A stretch of 64,000 nt of DNA from positions 1 to 64,000 of the forward strand of contig SVKO01000007.1 of the NCBI GenBank assembly GCA_015068455.1, given 5' to 3'. Shown here piece by piece: positions 56,816 through 64,000 of the stretch. The stretch's first letter is position 1. The number at the start of each line of letters is the position of its first letter. Both the position numbers and the translations under genes were made by a program. Under the pieces are notes generated by a model. The model was given only the letters and a program-made list of their open reading frames with translations. It did not search any database and was not told the origin of the DNA. This DNA comes from Oscillospiraceae bacterium. Lineage in GTDB: Bacteria; Bacillota; Clostridia; Oscillospirales; Oscillospiraceae.

Positions 56816-58789
56816 ATGGATCATATTTTAGAGGGCAACGAGCGCATTCTGGTCTGCCTCTCCCCTTCCCCTTCCAATAAGAAGGTGGTCGAGGCTGCGG
56901 CAAAAATGGCCCGGGCGTTTCAGGCCGCTCTGACCGCCATTTATATCAAGCCCACGAACTATCATCTGATCTCCGAGAAGGACAAGCGGCGGCTGCAGAG
57001 CAACATCGAATATGCAGAGCAGTGCGGCGCCTCGGTCTCGACGATCATCGGCAACGACGTGCCCGTGCAGATCGCCGAGTACGCCCATATCTCCGGCGCC
57101 ACGAAAATCGTGGTCGGACGAAGCGGGGCGCGGCGGCGGCATTTCTGGAGCAAGGCGCCGCTCACGGAGCAGATCATCCTCAACGCCCCGGATCTGGACG
57201 TCTACATCATCCCGGACTCCGCGGCGGATCTGAAGCAGCAGCGGGAACGGACCCACCTCGGCGGCCAGATCCATCCCACCTGGCGCGATACCCTCATCTG
57301 CATCGCGCTGCTGATCGCAGCCGTGGCGGTGGGATTGGTTTTCACCATGTTCGGCTTTTCCGAGGCAAATATCATCACGGTGTTCATCCTGGGTGTTCTG
57401 GTCATCTCCGTGATGACGGCGAGTCCCCTGTACAGCGTCGTGGGCTCCCTGGCCAGCGTGCTGCTGTTCAACTGGTTTTTCATCGAGCCGCGTTTCAGTT
57501 TTCACACCTATGAGCCGGAATACGCCGTCACCTTCGCCATCATGCTGACCTCCGCCCTGATCACGGGCACGCTGGCGAACAAGCTCAAGGGCAACAGCCG
57601 GCAGGCCGCCCGGGAGGCCTTCCGCGCAAAAGTTCTCTTCGATACGAATCAGCTCCTGCAGAACGCGGAAAGCCCCCAGAACGTGATCCGCATCACCGCC
57701 CATCAGATCATCACCCTGCTCGGCCGCGACGTGATCGTCTATCCGCTGCAGGACGGCGGCATCGGCGGCGGGATCCGGTTCAGCGCGCACCAGTCCGGGA
57801 GCGACGATACGGCTCCCGATGACAACGAACAGGAGATCGTCTCCTGGGTGTTTGACAATCAGCAGGCGGCGGGCTTCCGCCTGGAGCATTTCAGCGCGGC
57901 CAGGGCCCAGTACCACCCCATCTGCATCAACGGCCACTGCTACGGGATCGTCGCCGTCTACCTGGACGGAACCTCCCTGGAGACCTTTGAATACAGCGTG
58001 TTCATGTCGATCCTGGGCGAATGCGCCCTGGCTCTTGAGAGCCTGCAGAACGCGGCGGAGCGCGAGCGGGCCTCCGTCATGGCCCGCAATGAGCAGCTGC
58101 GCTCGAATCTGCTGCGCTCCATTTCCCACGATATCCGCACGCCGCTGACCTCGATCTCCGGCAATGCCAGCAACCTGCTTTCCCACGACCGGCTGCTCGA
58201 CGACGAGACCCGCCGGCAGATCTTCTCCGATATCTATGACGATTCCGAGTGGCTGATCGACCTGGTGGAAAACCTGCTGTCCATCTCCCGCATCGAAAAC
58301 GGGCAAATGGATCTGCATCTGTCGACGGAGATCATGAACGACGTGGCCGCCGAAGCCCTGAAGCATATTGACAGAAACGCAAATCAGCATATAATCGTCC
58401 TTGAGGAAACGGACGAGTTCCTGCTGGTGAAGATGGATCCCAGGCTGATCATGCAGGTGCTGATCAATCTCATCAACAACGCCGTCAAGAATACCCAGCC
58501 CGGATCGGAGATCCGCATCCGCTGCGCCCGGGGGGATCAGACGGTCTGCGTCAGCGTCCGCGACAACGGGCCCGGCATCCCGGACGAGATCAAGCCCCAC
58601 GTGTTTGAGATGTTCTATACCGGCCAGAACACGATCGCCGACGGGCGCAGAGGTCTCGGCCTCGGACTGGCCCTGTGCAAATCCATCATCGAAGCCCACC
58701 GCGGAACGATCACCCTTACGGACAACGACCCGACGGGCTGCTGCTTCACGTTCTGCCTGCCGGTGGAAGAGGTACAAATCAATGAATAA
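56816..58789 (+). CDS. KdpD-like sensor histidine kinase without the N-terminal KdpD domain
   Basis: The 657-aa protein opens directly with a universal-stress-type domain (about 8-135; ERILVCLSPSPSNKKVV), the part that follows the Walker-type KdpD sensor domain in full KdpD. It continues with four hydrophobic segments (about 160-260, DUF4118 region), a GAF-like region (270-410), HisKA (RSISHDIRTPLTSISGNASN, His near 440) and HATPase (NLINNAVKNTQPGS, DNGPGIPDE, GLGLGLALCKSI). It overlaps the response-regulator gene by eight bases. No kdpFABC genes are present, so this pair probably controls the Ktr genes upstream. The missing N-terminal domain implies a different signal input. Confidence 0.9.
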   Translation: MDHILEGNERILVCLSPSPSNKKVVEAAAKMARAFQAALTAIYIKPTNYHLISEKDKRRLQSNIEYAEQCGASVSTIIGNDVPVQIAEYAHISGATKIVVGRSGARRRHFWSKAPLTEQIILNAPDLDVYIIPDSAADLKQQRERTHLGGQIHPTWRDTLICIALLIAAVAVGLVFTMFGFSEANIITVFILGVLVISVMTASPLYSVVGSLASVLLFNWFFIEPRFSFHTYEPEYAVTFAIMLTSALITGTLANKLKGNSRQAAREAFRAKVLFDTNQLLQNAESPQNVIRITAHQIITLLGRDVIVYPLQDGGIGGGIRFSAHQSGSDDTAPDDNEQEIVSWVFDNQQAAGFRLEHFSAARAQYHPICINGHCYGIVAVYLDGTSLETFEYSVFMSILGECALALESLQNAAERERASVMARNEQLRSNLLRSISHDIRTPLTSISGNASNLLSHDRLLDDETRRQIFSDIYDDSEWLIDLVENLLSISRIENGQMDLHLSTEIMNDVAAEALKHIDRNANQHIIVLEETDEFLLVKMDPRLIMQVLINLINNAVKNTQPGSEIRIRCARGDQTVCVSVRDNGPGIPDEIKPHVFEMFYTGQNTIADGRRGLGLGLALCKSIIEAHRGTITLTDNDPTGCCFTFCLPVEEVQINE

Positions 58790-59483
58790 ACCTGTTGTAT
58801 TGGTGGTTGAGGACGACGTGCCCGTCCGCAATCTGATGTGCACAACACTGAAAACCCATGAATACAAATTTTTGACCGCCGCCGACGGCGCCGAGGCCCT
58901 GCTGCTGGCCTCGTCCCACAATCCGGACGTGGTGTTTCTGGATCTCGGCCTGCCGGATATGGACGGGATCGACGTGATCCGGAGGATCCGCGACTGGTCG
59001 AACATGCCGATCATCGTCATCAGCGCCCGGAGCGAGGATACGGACAAGATCGAAGCCCTCGACGCCGGCGCAGACGACTATCTGACCAAGCCCTTCTCCG
59101 TGGAGGAGCTGCTGGCACGGCTTCGCGTCACGGTGCGGCGGCTGTCGCTGATGAACGGCGCAAACAGCGCTGACAGCGCCGTCTATCTCAACGGGAAGCT
59201 CAAAATCGACTATTCCGCCGGCTGCGCCTGGCTGGACGGGCAGGAGCTGAAGCTGACGCCCATCGAATACAAGCTCCTGTGCCTGCTGGCCCGAAATACG
59301 GGCAAGGTCCTGACCCACACCTTCATCACCCAAAAAATCTGGGGCCGGAGCTGGGACAACGACGTCGCTTCGCTCCGGGTATTCATGGTGAATCTGCGCA
59401 AAAAGCTTGAATCCGCGCCGGATTCTCCCCAGTATATCCAGACCCACATCGGCATCGGCTACCGGATGCTCAAGGTGGAATAG
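58782..59483 (+). CDS. KdpE-like response regulator (OmpR family)
   Basis: The 233-aa protein has a receiver domain (acidic pair in VVEDD, phosphoacceptor in VVFLDLGLPDMDG near residue 52, Lys in DYLTKPF near 103) and an OmpR-type winged helix (LTPIEYKLLCLLARNTGKVLTH, then RVFMVNLRKKLE). It is encoded with the KdpD-like kinase. The phased TTAAT repeats before the transporter gene are a fitting target. A strong terminator follows. Confidence 0.94.
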   Translation: MNKPVVLVVEDDVPVRNLMCTTLKTHEYKFLTAADGAEALLLASSHNPDVVFLDLGLPDMDGIDVIRRIRDWSNMPIIVISARSEDTDKIEALDAGADDYLTKPFSVEELLARLRVTVRRLSLMNGANSADSAVYLNGKLKIDYSAGCAWLDGQELKLTPIEYKLLCLLARNTGKVLTHTFITQKIWGRSWDNDVASLRVFMVNLRKKLESAPDSPQYIQTHIGIGYRMLKVE

Positions 59484-59502
59484 CGTTGACTCAATTGGGA
59501 TC

Positions 59503-59541
59503 CGCCCGCCTCTGCGAACGCAGAAGCGGGCGGGTTTTGTT
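59503..59541 (+). terminator. Terminator of the potassium operon
   Basis: CCGCCCGC-CTCTGCG-aa-CGCAGAAG-CGGGCGGG is followed by TTTTGTT. Confidence 0.85.
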
Positions 59542-59550
59542 GCGGGACGG

Positions 59551-59577
59551 CGCTTTTTGTGCTAAACTGGAAAAAAC
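59551..59577 (+). promoter_or_regulatory. Promoter region of the helicase gene, duplicated at 62252
   Basis: These 27 bases include TGTGCTAAACT, an extended -10 (TG-N-TAAACT), and are identical to 62252-62278. Similarity continues through the ribosome site of both genes. Confidence 0.65.
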
Positions 59578-59593
59578 ACTTTCGGAGGCCGAG

Positions 59594-62188
59594 ATGGGTT
59601 GCTTTGATCAGGTGCGTTTTCGTGGGACCTTCCGCGATTACCAGCTGCGTGTACTGGACAATACTCATGAATACCTGCGTGACGGCCACATCAACATCGT
59701 CGCGGCGCCGGGCAGCGGCAAAACCGTCCTGGGTCTGGAGCTGATCCACCGGGTCGGTGCGCCCTGCTTGATTCTCTCGCCCACCATCGCCATCCGGCAG
59801 CAGTGGGGCGAGCGGTTCCGCGATCTGTTTCTGAACGATCCTCAGGACTTTGACGCCCTGTTTTCCGACGATCTGCACACCCTGCGGACGGTGAACTGCG
59901 CCACCTATCAGGCCCTGTATTCGGCAATGGAAAAGGCCGCCGCGGAGGATGGCGAACCGGACTTCTCAAATGTGGATCTGATCGCCGCCATGCGCAGTGC
60001 CGGCATCGGCACCCTGTGCCTCGATGAGGCGCATCATCTGCGAAACGACTGGTACCGGGCTCTGGCATCCTTCCTTCAGGCGCTGGGCCGGGAGGTCACC
60101 GTCATCTCTCTGACGGCCACGCCGCCCTACGACGCCGACGGGCCGGAATGGCGCAGATATCAGGCCATCTGCGGCGAGATCGACGAAGAGATTTTCGTCC
60201 CGGAGCTGGTGGCGCAACGGACCCTTTGCCCCCATCAGGACTTTGTACTATTCAACACGCCTACCCAGCGCGAGTTGGAGACTCTGCGGGACCACCGGCT
60301 GCGCTGCGCCGCGGCGCTGGAGGAGGTGGGCTCCCTCGATCTGTTGGCTGAGGTCTACTGCACTCTGCGGGATTCGGAGCCCCTTTCCGGCGCGCCGGGG
60401 GAGGACGCTGCCCTGCTGGCCATGCTGGACCACTTCGGCTACGCCTTCGATCGGAAGCGGATCCGCGCACTGACCGGTCGCGGAACCCTGCCGAAATACC
60501 AGCTGCCGGCCGCCGAAGCAGCCCTGCAGTATCTTCTGGACGGAGACTTGCTTTCCGAGCCGCGCAAAGCCGAGCTCGCCGCTGTTTTGAAGCGGCACGG
60601 CGTCTATGAAAAGAAAACTGTCTCTCTGGTACTGACAGAGCGGATGAAGCGACTGCTGATCTGCTCTGCGGGCAAGCTCGAGAGCATCGCTCGGATCGCG
60701 CAAAGCGAGACCGCGTCCATGGGCGAGCGTCTGCGGATGCTGATCCTCACGGACTATATTCAAAAAGAGCACCTTTCCGGGATTACCGCCCGGGAAACCC
60801 TCAGCTCCATCAGCGTGGTAAGCATTTTTGAGACGCTTCGGCGGGCGGATCTCCGCGTTCCGATCGGCGTGCTGTCCGGCTCTCTGGTCATCCTGCCGAA
60901 TTGGATCGATCTGACCGGCCGGGAACACACTGCCGAAGCCATCGACGGGACTGAATATTGCGCCGTTTCCTTCACCGGCACGGGCCACAGCGCCGTTGAA
61001 ATCGTCGGCTCGCTGCTGGAATCGGGCGTGATCCGGATCCTGATCGGCACCAAATCCCTGCTCGGCGAGGGCTGGGACTCTCCCTGCGTCAACACGCTGA
61101 TTCTCGCCAGCGTCGTGGGCAGCTTCGTCCAGTCCAATCAAATGCGCGGCCGGGCAATCCGCGTGGATCCCGGCGATCCGCAAAAGGCAGCAAACATCTG
61201 GCACCTGGCAACCGTCACGCCGGAATTCCTTTTTGAAGATTCTCTTTTGGCGGGGCAGGCAGATCCCAACCTTCTGTCCTCCTATGATTTTTCCGTTCTG
61301 GTCCGCCGGTTCGACGGTTTTATGGGGCCAAATCAGACCACGGGTGAAATTGAAAGCGGCTTTGAGCGGCTTACTGCCATCCATCCTCCCTTTGATCGAA
61401 CAGGCGTTGAGCGGATCAACCGGGACATGCTTGCCCTGTCCGCGCAGCGGGATACGGTTCGCGCAAAATGGCACGACGCCCTGGCAGTCCGCCCGGTGCG
61501 TACGGAACTGGAGACCCGCGTGAGCACGGAAAAGCGGCTCCCCGTTTTCACCGTTGGGAATGTTGCCCCCTGCGCCGTGCTGGGCGCCGCGGCCCTCGGG
61601 CTAATCCGTCCCTTGACCATCGCCTTTCGCCAGGGCAGCTCCGGCCTTCGTTTCGGCCTCATCGGCGTGCTCTGCGCCTGTCTGTATGGGCTGTACCACG
61701 GCGGACGGTTTTTGCTCCGGCACCGCAGTCCCACCCGTTCGATCCAGGCCCTCGGCACAGCAGTCTATCAGGCACTGTGTCAATCGGAACAGATCTCGCC
61801 CACTGCCGAACTGGAGGCCGACAGCGATCCGGATTTTGTCACCCTGCGTCTGCACAATGCCTCGGTTCATGATCAAAACATTTTCAATACGGCCATCGCG
61901 GAACTGCTTTCCCCCATCGACAATCCACGTTATCTGCTTATCGCCCGGAACGGGCTCGGCCGCTTCCGGTATGAATATGCCTTTGCCTGCCCCTCTGCCC
62001 TCGGGAAAAGTCGGAAAACCGCCGAGCTTCTGGCGGCATGTCTGAAGCGGCACACCGGTCGCTTTACTCCAGTATATACCCGCACACAGGACGGACGGCA
62101 GATTCTCCGCAAGTGCCGGAAACGGTCCTATCTCTCCCCGCTCGAACAGCCCACGGAGAAAAAATATCGGGTCGCAGGATCCCCATGA
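59594..62188 (+). CDS. Superfamily 2 DEAH-box helicase-like protein with hydrophobic C-terminal insert
   Basis: The 864-aa protein has Walker A APGSGKT (about 37-43), DEAH (about 143), SLTATPP (motif III), then a helical region. The second RecA lobe has GEGWDSPCVNTLI (about 490) and QSNQMRGRAIR (about 514, motif VI). Around residues 655-710 are two strongly hydrophobic stretches (CAVLGAAALGLIRPL and GLRFGLIGVLCACLYGLY), followed by a soluble C-terminal domain. Membrane-like segments are unusual in a helicase. The substrate is unknown. ATG 59594 with CGGAGG five bases upstream is the start; the frame before it covers the promoter and terminator. A defence or DNA-repair role is possible but unproven. 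Confidence 0.82.
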   Translation: MGCFDQVRFRGTFRDYQLRVLDNTHEYLRDGHINIVAAPGSGKTVLGLELIHRVGAPCLILSPTIAIRQQWGERFRDLFLNDPQDFDALFSDDLHTLRTVNCATYQALYSAMEKAAAEDGEPDFSNVDLIAAMRSAGIGTLCLDEAHHLRNDWYRALASFLQALGREVTVISLTATPPYDADGPEWRRYQAICGEIDEEIFVPELVAQRTLCPHQDFVLFNTPTQRELETLRDHRLRCAAALEEVGSLDLLAEVYCTLRDSEPLSGAPGEDAALLAMLDHFGYAFDRKRIRALTGRGTLPKYQLPAAEAALQYLLDGDLLSEPRKAELAAVLKRHGVYEKKTVSLVLTERMKRLLICSAGKLESIARIAQSETASMGERLRMLILTDYIQKEHLSGITARETLSSISVVSIFETLRRADLRVPIGVLSGSLVILPNWIDLTGREHTAEAIDGTEYCAVSFTGTGHSAVEIVGSLLESGVIRILIGTKSLLGEGWDSPCVNTLILASVVGSFVQSNQMRGRAIRVDPGDPQKAANIWHLATVTPEFLFEDSLLAGQADPNLLSSYDFSVLVRRFDGFMGPNQTTGEIESGFERLTAIHPPFDRTGVERINRDMLALSAQRDTVRAKWHDALAVRPVRTELETRVSTEKRLPVFTVGNVAPCAVLGAAALGLIRPLTIAFRQGSSGLRFGLIGVLCACLYGLYHGGRFLLRHRSPTRSIQALGTAVYQALCQSEQISPTAELEADSDPDFVTLRLHNASVHDQNIFNTAIAELLSPIDNPRYLLIARNGLGRFRYEYAFACPSALGKSRKTAELLAACLKRHTGRFTPVYTRTQDGRQILRKCRKRSYLSPLEQPTEKKYRVAGSP

Positions 62189-62251
62189 GCCCGCCATCGT
62201 CATTATTCGTCCCGGGAGCGCTGCTTCCGGGACTTCTCTCTTTACCCCTCC

Positions 62252-62278
62252 CGCTTTTTGTGCTAAACTGGAAAAAAC
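62252..62278 (+). promoter_or_regulatory. Promoter region of the RlmD-like gene, copy of 59551-59577
   Basis: 27 identical bases including the extended -10 TGTGCTAAACT, 16 bases before the ATG. Confidence 0.65.
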
Positions 62279-62294
62279 GCCTTTGGAGGCTCTT

Positions 62295-63653
62295 ATGCTG
62301 AAAAACAACACCGTCTACGAGACGGAGATCACCGACTATACCGCCGACGGCATGGGGATCGCCCATGCCGATGGCTGCGCCGTGTTCATTCCCAACGCCA
62401 TCGCCGGGGAACGGGTGCGTATTTCCATCGTCCACGCCGGCAAAAACAAGGCCATCGGGAAAATAGAGGATATCCTGGAGCGCTCGCCCCACCGCATCGT
62501 TCGGGACTGCCCCTGGGCCAAGATCTGCGGCGGCTGCGATTTCCGCCACATGGACTACGCCGAGGAGCTGCGGCTCAAGGCGCAGCGGGTGCGCGACGCG
62601 CTGGCCCGCCTCGGCGGCTGGGACCCGGGCGAGCTGCCCATTGCGGGGGCGAAGCGCCTGACGGGCTACCGCAACAAAGCCATCTTCCCCATGGGCATGT
62701 ATAAAGGAAAGGCGGACGCCGGCTTCTACCGCGCCCGCACCCACGATCTGATCCCCGCGGATCATTGTCTTCTGCAGAACGACGCCGCCAATGCCGCCCG
62801 GCAGGCGGTGGTGGACTTTGTCCGCGAAAATCATGTGCGCGTCTACGACGAGGGAACAAACGCCGGGCTCCTGCGTCATATATTTGTACGCACCGCCGAC
62901 GCCACGGGCCAGGTGATGGTCTGCCTGATCGCCAACGGGGACCGTCTCCCGAAGGAACAAGAGTTATGTAAACTGCTCCGGGATCGGGTGCCGACTCTGG
63001 CCTCCGTGATCCTGTGCACGAATACGCGGCCCGGCAACGCCATCATGGGCGAAAAATTCCGCACCCTCTGGGGCGCTGACGCCATCGAGGACGAGCTGTG
63101 CGGCCTGCGCTTCCGCCTCTCTCCCCGCTCGTTCTATCAGGTGAACCACGCGCAGGCGGAGGTCCTCTATGAAAAGGCGCGGACCTTTGCCGGTCTGACA
63201 AAAAGCGACACGGTGCTGGATCTCTACTGCGGCACCGGCACCATCACCCTGCATCTGGCACGGGACGCCGGGCAGGCCGTGGGCGTGGAGCTCGTGGACG
63301 CCGCCATCGCCGACGCGAAGCAAAATGCCGTGCGCAACGGGATCGACAACGCCCGCTTCTTCTGCGCCGACGCCGGACAGGCCGCGCAGAAGCTGCTCGA
63401 CGAAGGCCTGCGGCCGGACGTCGTTGTGGTCGATCCGCCCCGCAAGGGCCTGGCCCCGGACGTGGTGGAAACGATCGCCCGCATGAATCCCGATCGGGTG
63501 GTCTACGTCTCCTGCGACCCCGCCACCCTCGCCCGCGACGTGGCCCGCTTCCGCGCATCGGGCTACGCCCCCCAAAGAGCCGAATGCGTGGACCTCTTCC
63601 CCAGATGTGCCCATGTGGAATCAGTCGTGTTGATGTCTCGAGCCGGGTTGTGA
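62295..63653 (+). CDS. 23S rRNA (uracil-5-)-methyltransferase, RlmD/RlmCD type
   Basis: The 452-aa TrmA/RumA-family enzyme methylates uridine at C5 in 23S rRNA using SAM. It has an N-terminal TRAM domain (residues 1-60), an Fe-S cluster motif (CPWAKICGGCDF near 73-84 plus an upstream or downstream Cys), and the SAM motif LDLYCGTGTITLHLA near 316. The catalytic nucleophile is in YVSCDPATLARD near 410, with the general base region HVESVVLM at the end. ATG 62295 has TTGGAGG upstream; TTG 62283 is the alternative. It probably has its own promoter (62252). Confidence 0.92.
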   Translation: MLKNNTVYETEITDYTADGMGIAHADGCAVFIPNAIAGERVRISIVHAGKNKAIGKIEDILERSPHRIVRDCPWAKICGGCDFRHMDYAEELRLKAQRVRDALARLGGWDPGELPIAGAKRLTGYRNKAIFPMGMYKGKADAGFYRARTHDLIPADHCLLQNDAANAARQAVVDFVRENHVRVYDEGTNAGLLRHIFVRTADATGQVMVCLIANGDRLPKEQELCKLLRDRVPTLASVILCTNTRPGNAIMGEKFRTLWGADAIEDELCGLRFRLSPRSFYQVNHAQAEVLYEKARTFAGLTKSDTVLDLYCGTGTITLHLARDAGQAVGVELVDAAIADAKQNAVRNGIDNARFFCADAGQAAQKLLDEGLRPDVVVVDPPRKGLAPDVVETIARMNPDRVVYVSCDPATLARDVARFRASGYAPQRAECVDLFPRCAHVESVVLMSRAGL

Positions 63654-63691
63654 CTACAGGATAGATGTTCCTAAATTGAAGAGGAGTCATA

Positions 63692-64000
63692 ATGGAAACA
63701 AAAAACAAATGCTATACATACTTCAAGATTGTCGGTGATTTTGATCCCGATATTGCGACTGCTCGTTTAGGTCTTACGCCAACAAAAAGTTGGAAAATCG
63801 GAGATACTCGGAGAAACGGCACAAAGTTTGATTTCGCTTTGTGGGAATATGGTAGATGTTCGGAATACGATGTTCTTGTTGAAAACCAAATGCGAAAAAC
63901 CATATCCGACCTACTCGACAAAACTGATATTTTGAATCAAATTAGAAGTGAATATGATGTTAGTTTTTGCCTTGAGATTGTTCCGACGATCTATGTGGGA
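63692..64000 (+). CDS. DUF4279-like protein, N-terminal part (clipped by window end)
   Basis: The 103 codons seen begin METKNKCYTYFKIVGDFDPD, followed by LGLTPTKSWKIGD. This is the pattern of DUF4279-type proteins (small proteins often found near polymorphic-toxin or orphan immunity loci). GAGGAG precedes the ATG at good spacing. The gene is clearly AT-rich compared with the preceding methyltransferase, which suggests transfer. The 3' end lies outside the window. Confidence 0.7.
   Translation, partial: METKNKCYTYFKIVGDFDPDIATARLGLTPTKSWKIGDTRRNGTKFDFALWEYGRCSEYDVLVENQMRKTISDLLDKTDILNQIRSEYDVSFCLEIVPTIYVG

Overview
The window looks like chromosomal DNA of a high-GC, Gram-positive, anaerobic gut-type member of the Clostridia, plausibly Oscillospiraceae/Ruminococcaceae. 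Reasons: S-layer-homology (SLH) surface proteins, DapL-route lysine/diaminopimelate synthesis, type III glutamine synthetase, a split glutamate synthase, an NfnAB-like flavoprotein pair, a T-box leader, AGGAGG-type ribosome sites and sigma-A promoters. This placement is inference; no 16S rRNA gene is present.

Layout. 1-5200: a clipped ankyrin-like end, an AT-rich orphan gene, then metE-metF on the minus strand with a divergent LysR regulator. 5300-19850: two SLH-anchored secreted proteins (957 and 3538 aa) that share modules, separated by an orphan BlaI-type repressor. The giant protein carries two near-identical esterase modules. 20214-21300: tRNA-Ala(CGC) followed by five tandem 184-185 bp repeats. 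21449-22489: an XRE-TPR regulator.

22643-54068 is the core of the window, a nitrogen-assimilation region. On the minus strand lie glnN (type III GS) and amt (fused to a PII domain), then glmS-pyrG-purF-carA-carB-dapF-dapL with overlapping or near-abutting ends. Divergently on the plus strand lies a five-gene split glutamate synthase. Next come an XRE/small-protein pair, nfnA-nfnB-guaA, asnB behind a T-box, gdhA with a 47-aa ORF, and glnA with an ANTAR-domain regulator. Seven glutamine amidotransferase activities (GlmS, PyrG, PurF, CarA, split GOGAT, GuaA, AsnB) are grouped with the enzymes that make glutamine and glutamate.

Five leaders (glnN, GOGAT, nfnA, gdhA, glnA) carry eight copies of one element placed a few bases after a near-consensus promoter. 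Each is a short hairpin with a six-base loop of form A-A-N-G-(G/A)-(C/G), whose 3' arm is also the 5' arm of an intrinsic terminator. A1 and G4 are the loop bases that define ANTAR-protein RNA targets, and the only ANTAR gene here sits in the glnA operon. I infer one antitermination regulon controlling ammonia assimilation. It departs from the known double-hexaloop ANTAR target in having one hexaloop per terminator. This is the most interesting system in the window.

54324-59540: a Trk/Ktr potassium uptake operon with a KdpD-like kinase and KdpE-like regulator, preceded by helically phased TTAAT repeats. 59551-64000: a superfamily 2 helicase with a hydrophobic C-terminal insert, an RlmD-type 23S rRNA methyltransferase with a duplicated promoter, and the start of a DUF4279-like gene clipped by the window edge.
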